Source: Haloterrigena salina JCM 13891
GTDB taxonomy: Archaea > Halobacteriota > Halobacteria > Halobacteriales > Natrialbaceae
Length of the DNA stretch: 50,046 nucleotides
Direction: 5' to 3'
Assembly: GCF_000337495.1 (NCBI RefSeq)
Contig: NZ_AOIS01000057.1
Coordinates: forward strand, 245,194 to 295,239
The translations under genes were made by a program, and so were the position numbers. Below are positions 16,881 through 24,450 of this stretch, piece by piece; the stretch's first letter is position 1; each line of letters starts with the position of its first letter. Below the pieces are notes generated by a model that worked only from the letters and a program-made list of their open reading frames with translations, searched no databases and was not told the origin of the DNA.

Positions 16881-17143
16881 ACGAAGTCAGTTGTCCTGAT
16901 CGTGCGCTGTGTGCGTCGGCGTGAATTCGAACGATCTCGCGACACTGTTCTCCCCTCGCACGTCCTCGACTCCTGTTCTCTCCGCTTGCGCGGCGCTCGT
17001 GTCTCGAGTTAGCATGCGACGATTCTATCTCCTAGCGTTCCGTGATAAGATATAAACCCACCGGAGCTGTTATTACCAAACATATTCTGTCAAAAATTAG
17101 GGAAGCGCCCCTTTTCGCAGTGGACCGTCCACTAATTGTACGT

Positions 17144-17500
17144 TCACCCCCACTTTCGATTCACGTCTTCGACCGTGTCTCCCTCGGATCCGATCGCCCG
17201 AATGGTGGACGCAGCGTGTCCGGCACCGCTCGTTTCGACCCGGAAGAGTTCACGATCATTCCGGAGATCTGTTTCATCCTACCCGGGGCATCGTTACGCC
17301 GCACGCACAGTCAAAGGATCTGTTTTCGGTCGGTGAGAGCGTGGACGAGGGCCGTCTGGACCATTGTCATGTCGAGGTTCCCGCCGCCGAGTAGCGGCAT
17401 GGCAGTCCCGCCCCGAACGTCGAGTTCAGGGTTCAGGACTGCCGCGACGGACGCCGCCACAGCACCTTCAACGACCTACATCGCGCGCTCGAGCCTTGTC
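17144..17500 (-). pseudogene. threonine/serine dehydratase remnant (IlvA/TdcB C-terminal half)
   Basis: On the minus strand a stretch reads 'VVEGAVAASVAAVLNPEL' then 'GGNLDMTMVQTALVHAL', which is the PLP-domain end of archaeal threonine dehydratase. An in-frame TGA follows, then the regulatory ACT domain ('RMKQISGMIVN', 'VETSGAGHAASTIRAIGSEG'), ending at a TGA at 17144. Upstream (17500 and above) further in-frame TAG codons and missing sequence mark it as dead. Intact homologues deaminate threonine or serine to 2-oxobutyrate or pyruvate. Loss of this gene beside ridA and glyA suggests a serine route that no longer runs here. Confidence 0.65.
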
Positions 17501-17697
17501 TACCGTTTCAGCGCACCTGTGAGTGGGATTAGCCGGGTTTGTTGGCTCACGTCGATAATCGGTTCTAACAACAGGCCAACGGTTGGACCACCGAGGTCAG
17601 TAGTCGCAGAGCAGATCGAACAGAGTGCCGCGAACGGCACCTGAAGGCCGATATACGAGGTTTAGAGAACACGGATCGGCCAGCGAAGGCGGCGATG

Positions 17698-17967
17698 TTA
17701 GTCGTCGTCGTCCGTGTTCGTCGCAAACACGGGCGGCGACTGTTCGTCGATTTCGGCGGACTGATCGTCGGTGTTCGTCTGCAAGACCGGACGGATACGC
17801 TGGAACTCCAGACACATCCCGACGATAGCTAAGGCGCCGATGACGGCAAACGGTCCGCCGGTGATGATAGCCGAGGAGCGCAACGCGTCGAGGCCGCCGC
17901 CGACGATGAGCAGCGACGCGAGACCGCCCATCAAGCCGCCCCAGAGCACGCGATTGATGGTCGAGAC
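17698..17967 (-). pseudogene. BCCT transporter C-terminal fragment
   Basis: About 85 residues match the C-terminus of the intact BCCT gene 0.8 kb away: 'WGGLMGGLASLLIVGGGLD' corresponds to 'WGALVGALASLLMVVGGVD', and 'SSAIITGGPFAVIGALA' corresponds to 'AASIITGGPFAVITILA'. The upstream (N-terminal) coding sequence is replaced near 17967 by transposase-derived DNA, so the gene was truncated by an insertion or recombination. It is a separate paralogue, not a duplication of the same ends, because the acidic tails differ. Confidence 0.75.
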
Positions 17968-17974
17968 TGGTTAC

Positions 17975-18105
17975 GCGCAAGTCTCGGCGCACCTACCTCT
18001 GCCCGACGCGATTTTGAGGGTATGAAGCCACTTTTCGATGTGGTTTTGTTCCGTATAGTTGACCAGACAGCCCAATCCCTACTCGAGTGAGGGCAGTCCG
18101 AAAGC
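17975..18105 (-). pseudogene. IS6-family transposase internal fragment (minus strand)
   Basis: The minus strand encodes 'FRTALTRVGIGLSGQL' in one frame and 'NYTEQNHIEKWLHTLKIA' in the next. These match, in order, the catalytic-domain segment around the last acidic residue of haloarchaeal IS6-type transposases. The frames differ, so it is frameshifted. This is the very segment missing from the adjacent plus-strand copy, which suggests an internal inversion or a second IS copy in opposite orientation. Confidence 0.6.
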
Positions 18106-18134
18106 GGCACCGTCTAGTTAGGTCAAGTTGAGAA

Positions 18135-18311
18135 ATGAGCAGGTCGCAGAGTTTGTTTGGACCACTGCTCGCAGACCTGCTCATTGCGAGCTATGAGACA
18201 GATTTAGGGGAAACTTGGGAGAACGAGTGGACGGCGGTTGCATCAGAGTGTTCGCCGTCCGCCTCCATCAGACCAGTTGTTCGCTTCGAGAGACAACACG
18301 ATTCTCGCTGA
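18135..18311 (+). pseudogene. N-terminal transposase fragment (58 codons)
   Basis: An open frame from an ATG just inside the left IS end encodes 'MSRSQSLFGPLLADLL' and 'ETDLGETWENEWTAV'. It then leaves the transposase similarity by frameshift and ends at 18311. It is the first exon-like piece of the decayed IS6 transposase and not an independent gene. Confidence 0.5.
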
Positions 18312-18390
18312 ATCAGGCGTTGAGGCTCTCACGGAGCAGTTTGGAACAGGTTCATCGGCTGGCTGACAGCGGACGCGACCCGCCGACGTC

Positions 18391-18506
18391 CACGAGAGCG
18401 AAGCGCTCGTGCGGCCTCTTGGAGCGCTTTGCGCTCCAACGGTCGGCGAATCGAAGATTCGCCTCGACAGCAGAACGCGAAGCGTTCTGCGGACGGCTTC
18501 GCTGTC
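18391..18506. repeat. tandem array of five short hairpins inside the transposase gene
   Basis: Five consecutive inverted repeats with tiny loops lie 20-28 bp centre to centre. They are centred at about 18401 (GAGCG/CGCTC), 18429 (GGAGCGC/GCGCTCC, loop TTT), 18454 (GGCGAATC/GATTCGCC, loop GAA), 18480 (GCAGAACGC/GCGTTCTGC, loop GAA) and 18499 (GACGGC/GCTGTC, loop TTC). Stems differ in sequence but share AAG/GAA/TTC-type loops. They sit exactly between the 'RDPP' segment and the 'VAIDGTAVKI' catalytic strand, adding about 110 bp relative to the usual family order. Confidence 0.65.
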
Positions 18507-18987
18507 GCAGGTCGCCATTGATGGAACCGCTGTCAAGATTACCGGCAACTGGTCTTCGGTATACGATGCAATAGACCTAGATTCGCGACTAATTCTTGAT
18601 GTCGCAGTATTCGGACGACGAGGCACTGATTCAGCCGCTGCATTCCTGCATCGATTGATCGAGAAACACGATCTCTTCGAGATGATGTTTCTCGTGGGTG
18701 GACGGTTGTGTGAGTGTCAGAGAATTCCTTGAATAATTTGTACACTACTACAACACACAACGACCGTATCAATAACTCAAGTAACAAATGTCAACGGAGG
18801 TGCGAAACTAGACAGTGTCTACGCTTCCATATAATAATCCATCTCACATGGATGTCGATACCAGTTATAACATCCAAATCGTTTATGTGCTATGTCTGTG
18901 TATGAAACCGAAATCGATTAACAGAAACTCCTCACACCCCAGTGATTTATCATACGGAACGACAATGGGCAACCGAGGACAAAGCAA

Positions 18988-20475
18988 ATGACAGCCATCA
19001 CAACAGACGATCATCTAGTTATCCGGGTCGCTGCCGGCGATCCAGACAGAGATCCCTCTCTGTCCACCGCTGGCTTCGACGGTTCTATCGTCACCGTCGG
19101 CCCAACTGGAGTGCCCGCACTCGAACCGCTTATCACAGTAACTGCCGCGGGCCGGACTGCGCTTTACACACACTGTTCGACAGTCGATCTCAAGTCGATC
19201 ACAGCAAGCGTCGAGGAAACTGGGGATGTCGATGGTGCAGACCCAGATGCCGTCGTTTCGCACGCTCCGGATCGAAACCGGTTGCCGACCGCACCGTTAC
19301 CGGGACTGCGAACTGGCGATCGACGCGTGCTCGGGGCATGCAGCTGGCGACGTCCGACGAGCGTCGCAGACCACGAGGCCGTCGGCGGGTTCGCTCCGAG
19401 TGATGCGGAAACGGTATTGAAGGTCGGCAACTCCCTGAACGGTCGCGGGTGGGGTGATCTGTGTCAGGACGACCCCCTCGCCGAGACGTGGCGAACAGCC
19501 CGCGCGACGGATGGCGATCCGGTTGTCGTGGTGAATGGACACGGATCACCCGCTGACACGCTTTTGCTTGCCAGCGCGCCGTTCGAGGTCCTTGACGGCG
19601 CGTCGGTTCTTGCGAGCACCGTCGCCGCCGACCGAATCATCGTCTACGCGTCGTCGGAGGACGAGAATGCGGTCAAGACAGTTAGTTCAGCAGTCGACAC
19701 CTACCCGGATCCCGCGGCCCCGATGGAGGTCGTCACCGGTCCCAAGGAGTACCGGGCAGCCGAGCCGACGATGGCGATCGAAGCCATAGAAGGAAACCAC
19801 CGACTGGAAGCTCGTCTCCGGCCTCCAGGACCTGAACGCGTGGGGCTCGACGGTCGGCCGACGCTCGTTCATACGCCGCGGACGCTTGCACACCTCGCCG
19901 TGGGTCTGCGTGAGGGCATTGACGAACAAACGCGCGTGATGACCGTCCGTGGCGATGTCGACTCCGTCGCGACGGTCGAACTCTCGGAGACACAGACGCT
20001 GTCGGAACTGGTCGAGACTGTCGGTGTTGATGGATCGTTCAAGGCCGCTTGCGTCGGCGGGCGATTCGGCGGGATCACCCGTGACCTTGATGTCGAGATT
20101 GGAGTAGAAGCCCTCAATAACGCCAACCTCGGAACCGATGGAATCGTCGATGTCCTCTCTGACGCCCGGTGTCTGGTCGAGTTCGTCGGCCAGCGTGCAA
20201 GCTTCGCCGCCGAGGAGAACTGCGGCCGATGCGTGCCATGTCGAGAGGGAACGTCGCAGTTGGCGTCGTTGCTTCGGAACGTCTACGACAGCGAGTTCGA
20301 CGCTCGAGCCATTGCGGAACTGGAACGTGTGATGGCTACTTCAAGCATCTGCGTGTTCGGTGAGCGGGCAGGTCGACCCGCCCGGACCGCCATCGAAGCG
20401 TTCCCATCGGAGTTCGAGGCGCACGCGGAGGGTCGCTGTCCCGCGGGGACCTGTCTCGAGCCGCTGGAGGCCTAA
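18988..20475 (+). CDS. NuoF-like formate dehydrogenase subunit, copy 2
   Basis: A 495-residue paralogue of the protein at 7413-8936, with the same layout: divergent N-terminus, 'LNGRGWGDLCQDDPLAETW' in the flavin region, an SLBB-like part and a C-terminal [4Fe-4S] domain. All four cluster ligands are present (Cys412, Cys415, Cys418 in 'ENCGRCVPCREG', and Cys455 in 'SSICVFG'), unlike in copy 1. It is the first gene of a five-gene operon with a 3-bp gap to the next gene. The protein likely links the alpha subunit Fe-S chain to an acceptor. The degenerate NADH/FMN loop leaves the acceptor open; a ferredoxin or quinone route is possible. Confidence 0.88.
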   Translation: MTAITTDDHLVIRVAAGDPDRDPSLSTAGFDGSIVTVGPTGVPALEPLITVTAAGRTALYTHCSTVDLKSITASVEETGDVDGADPDAVVSHAPDRNRLPTAPLPGLRTGDRRVLGACSWRRPTSVADHEAVGGFAPSDAETVLKVGNSLNGRGWGDLCQDDPLAETWRTARATDGDPVVVVNGHGSPADTLLLASAPFEVLDGASVLASTVAADRIIVYASSEDENAVKTVSSAVDTYPDPAAPMEVVTGPKEYRAAEPTMAIEAIEGNHRLEARLRPPGPERVGLDGRPTLVHTPRTLAHLAVGLREGIDEQTRVMTVRGDVDSVATVELSETQTLSELVETVGVDGSFKAACVGGRFGGITRDLDVEIGVEALNNANLGTDGIVDVLSDARCLVEFVGQRASFAAEENCGRCVPCREGTSQLASLLRNVYDSEFDARAIAELERVMATSSICVFGERAGRPARTAIEAFPSEFEAHAEGRCPAGTCLEPLEA

Positions 20476-20478
20476 CCT

Positions 20479-21441
20479 ATGAGTTCGGAAAACCCACAAC
20501 AGATCGATGCACCGCCGCTGACAGAGGAAATCGCGCCCGGAACGGCGACGGATCCCCCAGTTGGGAGTACCGACGTGGCGACCGTGACCGTCGACGGAGC
20601 TACCATCGACGTGGCGGCCGGTGCAACGCTTCTAGATGCGATCAAGGCGGTCGAGACTGACGATTACGTTCCAGCATTATGTAGCTACGATCGCCAAGAG
20701 ATCGGTCCACGAAGTGAATGCCGAACTTGTATGGTGGAGACTGATGAACACGGCGTCGTACCGGCGTGTAGCTTCCCGGCCGAGGACGGCCTCACCGTTC
20801 AGACCGGCGCAGCCGATGCCGCCGAAGCTCGAGACGTTAACCTCGATCTCGTCCTGTCAGATCACAATCTTCGATGTACAACCTGTGGGAAGAACGGGCG
20901 GTGTGAACTGCAGGACGCGGCTATCGAACAAGACGTCGAAGAACCACGGTACGGCGTCCTCGACGACCGCGACGAATACGAGCCGATCGACGACTCCTCG
21001 TCGTTCATCCAGATCGACCGCAACAAGTGCATCCTCTGTAACCGCTGTGTCGAAGCTTGCAACGATGTGCAGGTCGAAGGTGTCCTCCGCATGGAGGGCT
21101 CTGGACAAGACACCCGAATCGGGTTCCAGAGCGACGCAGAGACGATGGAGGAGTCAACCTGTGTCTCATGTGGACACTGCGTGACCGTCTGTCCGACTGG
21201 CTCCCTCGTTGAGAAAGGGATCGAGGACGCAACGACGATCCCCCTCCCCGGCTTCACACAGAAGAACAGCGTTGGGAAGACCGACGAGAGCACTGGAACG
21301 TCGAAGGGACCGATGACGCCGAAGAAGCGCACCGAACACACGCCCGAGACACCCACGACTGAAATGATCGACTCTCCGACTGATGACGGCATATCGAGCG
21401 ATACATGGAGCGACGACCAGAGCGGAGGTGACTGGTTGTGA
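20479..21441 (+). CDS. formate dehydrogenase Fe-S subunit (NuoG-like N-terminal part, separate gene)
   Basis: A 320-residue protein equal to the N-terminal third of the fused alpha subunit at 8933-12268. It has a [2Fe-2S] domain ('GPRSECRTCMVETDEHG'), the His-Cys cluster motif ('HNLRCTTCGKNGRCELQD'), and two [4Fe-4S] motifs ('CILCNRCVEAC', 'CVSCGHCVTVCPTG'). A low-complexity acidic tail then ends in 'SGGDWL'. The next gene starts inside its stop (GTGA at 21438-21441), so translation is coupled. In the first operon the same domains are continuous with the catalytic part, hence the split is either a fission here or a fusion there. Confidence 0.88.
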   Translation: MSSENPQQIDAPPLTEEIAPGTATDPPVGSTDVATVTVDGATIDVAAGATLLDAIKAVETDDYVPALCSYDRQEIGPRSECRTCMVETDEHGVVPACSFPAEDGLTVQTGAADAAEARDVNLDLVLSDHNLRCTTCGKNGRCELQDAAIEQDVEEPRYGVLDDRDEYEPIDDSSSFIQIDRNKCILCNRCVEACNDVQVEGVLRMEGSGQDTRIGFQSDAETMEESTCVSCGHCVTVCPTGSLVEKGIEDATTIPLPGFTQKNSVGKTDESTGTSKGPMTPKKRTEHTPETPTTEMIDSPTDDGISSDTWSDDQSGGDWL

Positions 21442-23705
21442 ACGATGACCTCGACGGTGTCGCGGGATATATGCAGCAAGCTAAGAACCAGGCAATAGAG
21501 AACGTCGAACACGTCGCCGAGGGTGTCGCCGCCGAGACACTTCCCGAAGGCAAACTGTTCGAGATCGCGCAGTCGATTGGTGACAAACGGCTGGAGGAAC
21601 TGAACGTCGAAGACACCACCTGTGGCTACTGTGCGGTCGGTTGTCGGTTCGATCTCTACACCGACGGCGAAGCGGTCCTCGCAGCGCGTCCGACCGACGA
21701 GGAGGACGCACCCGTCAACGGAATCTCGACATGTGTGAAAGGGAAGTTTAGCTACGATTTCGTAAACTCCGACGACCGGCTGACCGCGCCACTGGTCCGT
21801 GACGAATCCGGCGAGTTCCGCGAGGCGACGTGGGACGTAGCGCTCTCGAGGGTCGCCGAAGGACTCGGCAGTATCCGCGACGAACACGGCGGCGAGACAC
21901 TTTCGGTTATCGCCTCCTCGAAGGCGACGAATGAGGATAACTACCTGATGGGCAAGTTCGCCCGACAGGTGCTCGGCACCAATAGTGTCGACAACTGCAA
22001 TCGCTTGTGTCACTCCTCGACGGTCGCTGGGCTGGCGAAAACCTACGGATACGGGGCGGCGTCAATCAGCACTGACGATCTCGAACTCGCCGACTGCATC
22101 CTGCTGACTGGGTCGAACACCACCGAGGCCCACCCCGTCCTCGCAACGCGGATCAAACAGAACGTGAGAGACGGCGGCGATTTGATCGTGTTCGATCCGC
22201 GGGAGATCCAGATCGCCGAGTACGCAACGCAGTACACCCAAATCAAACCCGGATACGACGCCGTTTGGATCAATGGGATCACGCGTTACATCATCAACAA
22301 TGACCTCTACGACGAAGAGTTCGTTCAGGAACGGACCACTGGTTTCGAGGACGTCACGGAGACAGTCCAGGAGTTCACATCGGAGCGCGTTGCGGAGATA
22401 ACGGGTGTCCGCCCCGAAGCGATCGCTTCCGCCGCGGAGACGATCGCCGAGGCAAACCGGTGTATATTCGGGTGGACGCTCGGACTCACCGAGCACTCAC
22501 ACGGCACCGAGAACGTAATGGCGATGGCAAACCTCGCAGCGATCACTGGCAATCTCGGAACGCCCGGTGCGGGGGTCTCGCCGTTCCGCGGCCAGAATAA
22601 CGTCCAAGGTGGGGGCGGCGATATGGGACCGCTCCCGGACAGTTTCCCGGGGTATCAGGATATTGCCGACGACGAAGTCCGTGCCAAGTTCGAGGACGCT
22701 TGGGACTGCGAAATCTCACCGGAGTACGGCTACTACACCACCCAAATGTTCCTCGAAGCTGACGACGATAACGTCCGTGGGATGTATATTATCGGTGAGA
22801 ACGCAGCGCTCTCAGAGCCCGGGGTGAACCATGCCGAAGAAGTTCTCGAGGATCTCGACTTCCTCGTGGTCCAAGATCTCTTCATGACCGAGACTGCACA
22901 ATACGCCGACGTCGTCCTCCCCGCTTGTTCGTTTGTCGAGAAGACAGGGACGTTTACGAACACAGACCGCACGGTTCAGAAGGTCAACGAGGTGATGGAA
23001 CCGAAAGGCAAATCCCGGCCGGACTGGCAGATTCTCCAAGCCCTCGCAAACCGAATGGGACGCGAGTGGGACTACGACTCGGCGGCCGAGATTATGGACG
23101 AAATTAACTCGCTCACACCGCTGTATGGTGGCGTCACTCACGAGCGCGTCGAAGCTGAGGGCGGCCTTCAGTGGCCATGCTGGGACGAAGACCATCCCGG
23201 TACAAAGCGTCTCTATACGGAGGAATTTGATACCGAGGACGGAATGGCACACCTCCACGCTGTCGGATACAGCGAACCTGCGGAGACGCCGGACGATGAG
23301 TACCCGTTCACGCTCACTACCGGCCGCGTCCTGTATCAGTATCACACCGGAACGATGACCCACCGCGAAGAGGGCATTATGCAGTACAACCGGAGTGACT
23401 TCGTCGAAATCAACCCGAAGACCGCTACCGAGTACGGAATCGAGAACGGTGATCCGGTTCGGATCGAATCCCGACGCGGCGAAACGACTGTCCCCGCGCA
23501 GGTGACCGACCGCGTCGGCCCCGAGAACCTCTTTGTTCCGATCCACTTCGCCGAGAGCGCCGTGAACCGCCTGACCGACGAAGACCGCCTCGATCCGGCC
23601 GCATCGACGCCGGAATTTAAGGTTTCAGCCGTGAGGATCGCGGCCGTCGAAGACGATATCGACCGAACTGGAACTGAAGCGGTCGAGACAACGGGGGACG
23701 ACTGA
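21438..23705 (+). CDS. formate dehydrogenase catalytic subunit (separate gene)
   Basis: A 755-residue molybdopterin oxidoreductase. After an N-terminal helix similar to the linker of the fused copy, 'CGYCAVGC...CVKGKF' binds a [4Fe-4S] cluster. Cys191-His192 in 'RLCHSSTV' is the metal-ligand pair of formate dehydrogenases. 'GQNNVQGGGGDMG' and the C-terminal 'FTLTTGRVLYQYHTGTMTH' belong to the pterin and dinucleotide-binding domains. It oxidises formate (or reduces CO2) together with the Fe-S and NuoF-like subunits. Start is GTG at 21438 within the overlap with the upstream stop. No export signal is seen, so it is cytoplasmic. A one-base gap leads to the DUF1641 gene. Confidence 0.92.
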   Translation: MNDDLDGVAGYMQQAKNQAIENVEHVAEGVAAETLPEGKLFEIAQSIGDKRLEELNVEDTTCGYCAVGCRFDLYTDGEAVLAARPTDEEDAPVNGISTCVKGKFSYDFVNSDDRLTAPLVRDESGEFREATWDVALSRVAEGLGSIRDEHGGETLSVIASSKATNEDNYLMGKFARQVLGTNSVDNCNRLCHSSTVAGLAKTYGYGAASISTDDLELADCILLTGSNTTEAHPVLATRIKQNVRDGGDLIVFDPREIQIAEYATQYTQIKPGYDAVWINGITRYIINNDLYDEEFVQERTTGFEDVTETVQEFTSERVAEITGVRPEAIASAAETIAEANRCIFGWTLGLTEHSHGTENVMAMANLAAITGNLGTPGAGVSPFRGQNNVQGGGGDMGPLPDSFPGYQDIADDEVRAKFEDAWDCEISPEYGYYTTQMFLEADDDNVRGMYIIGENAALSEPGVNHAEEVLEDLDFLVVQDLFMTETAQYADVVLPACSFVEKTGTFTNTDRTVQKVNEVMEPKGKSRPDWQILQALANRMGREWDYDSAAEIMDEINSLTPLYGGVTHERVEAEGGLQWPCWDEDHPGTKRLYTEEFDTEDGMAHLHAVGYSEPAETPDDEYPFTLTTGRVLYQYHTGTMTHREEGIMQYNRSDFVEINPKTATEYGIENGDPVRIESRRGETTVPAQVTDRVGPENLFVPIHFAESAVNRLTDEDRLDPAASTPEFKVSAVRIAAVEDDIDRTGTEAVETTGDD

Positions 23706-23706
23706 G

Positions 23707-24447
23707 ATGGCAAAGCCACAGTCGTCCTACCCCGAGTCAGCGACCAACGGAGCGCGGAAAGAACGTCCCGAGAGCAACGGCGAAGCGGCCGTTAAGGACG
23801 CCCTCGCAACCCACGGTGACGACATCGCCGCAGCGATCGAGCAAAGCGACGAACTCGCGGACGCGATCACAACCGCGATCCTCGTGATCGCAAGTGCCGA
23901 CGACGAAGAGGTCGGCCACGTCACGGACTCGGCAGCTAACCTCGTCGCCGCCGCTGACGGCCTCTCGACGGACGGCGCAGCGGAGCTCGCAGACGAGTTA
24001 GGTGAGAACGCCGACACGCTTTCGGAGTCGCTCGACGTCATCCTCACATTCCAGCGCGAGGGCCACCTCGAAGACCTCGTGACCGTCGCTGCCTCGGTCT
24101 CCGAATCGCTCTCGCCCGAAGAAATCGAGGAGCTGTCGACACTGCTCGAAGACAACGGGTCAGAACTCGTCGCCGTCCTCGAGACTGTACTGGAACTCCA
24201 ACGCGAGGGCCACCTCGACGACCTCGTCGAGACGGCAAAGACGCTCTCGGTGCTGGAGATCGACGAGGATGCCGCCCGCGGTATGAACGAGTTCTTCGGC
24301 GCAATCGGCGATGCCCAGCGGGACTCCGAGCCGATTGGCCTGATGGGGTCGTTGTCGGCGATGTTAAATCGGGACGTTCGGTTCGGCCTCGGATACCTCG
24401 TCAGCTTCCTGAAGGCCAAAGGACGGCGCATTAGGGACCGATCCTGA
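23707..24447 (+). CDS. DUF1641 family protein (YrhD-like)
   Basis: A 246-residue acidic protein with two related helical segments: 'LTFQREGHLEDLVTVA' and 'LELQREGHLDDLVETA', each followed by 'SLSPEEIEEL' or 'TLSVLEID'. The C-terminus reads 'GLMGSLSAMLNRDVRFGLGYL'. DUF1641 proteins are commonly encoded next to formate dehydrogenases (for example Bacillus yrhD beside yrhE). Their role is not established; assembly factor or electron-transfer partner are both possible. It starts one base after the catalytic subunit stop and ends three bases before the next gene, so it is part of the operon. No equivalent exists in the first formate dehydrogenase locus. Confidence 0.85.
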   Translation: MAKPQSSYPESATNGARKERPESNGEAAVKDALATHGDDIAAAIEQSDELADAITTAILVIASADDEEVGHVTDSAANLVAAADGLSTDGAAELADELGENADTLSESLDVILTFQREGHLEDLVTVAASVSESLSPEEIEELSTLLEDNGSELVAVLETVLELQREGHLDDLVETAKTLSVLEIDEDAARGMNEFFGAIGDAQRDSEPIGLMGSLSAMLNRDVRFGLGYLVSFLKAKGRRIRDRS

Positions 24448-24450
24448 ACA

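Larger units (their letters stand above)
18106..18818 (+). mobile_element. degraded IS6-family insertion sequence, about 0.71 kb
   Basis: The left end GGCACCGTCTAGTTA (18106-18120) and the right end, whose reverse complement reads GACACTGTCTAGTTTCGCACC, form imperfect terminal inverted repeats. Between them is a broken transposase in several frames: 'LIASYETDLGETWENEWTA' (N-terminus), 'AVRLHQTSCSLRETT' and 'VHRLADSGRDPP' (second part), 'VAIDGTAVKI' and 'LILDVAVFGRRGTD' (DDE catalytic core), then 'VREFLE*FVHYYNTQRPYQ' (C-terminus). Frameshifts, a deletion after 'FLVGG' and an insertion of hairpins make it inactive. The size, with the missing segment allowed for, fits the family. Confidence 0.7.
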
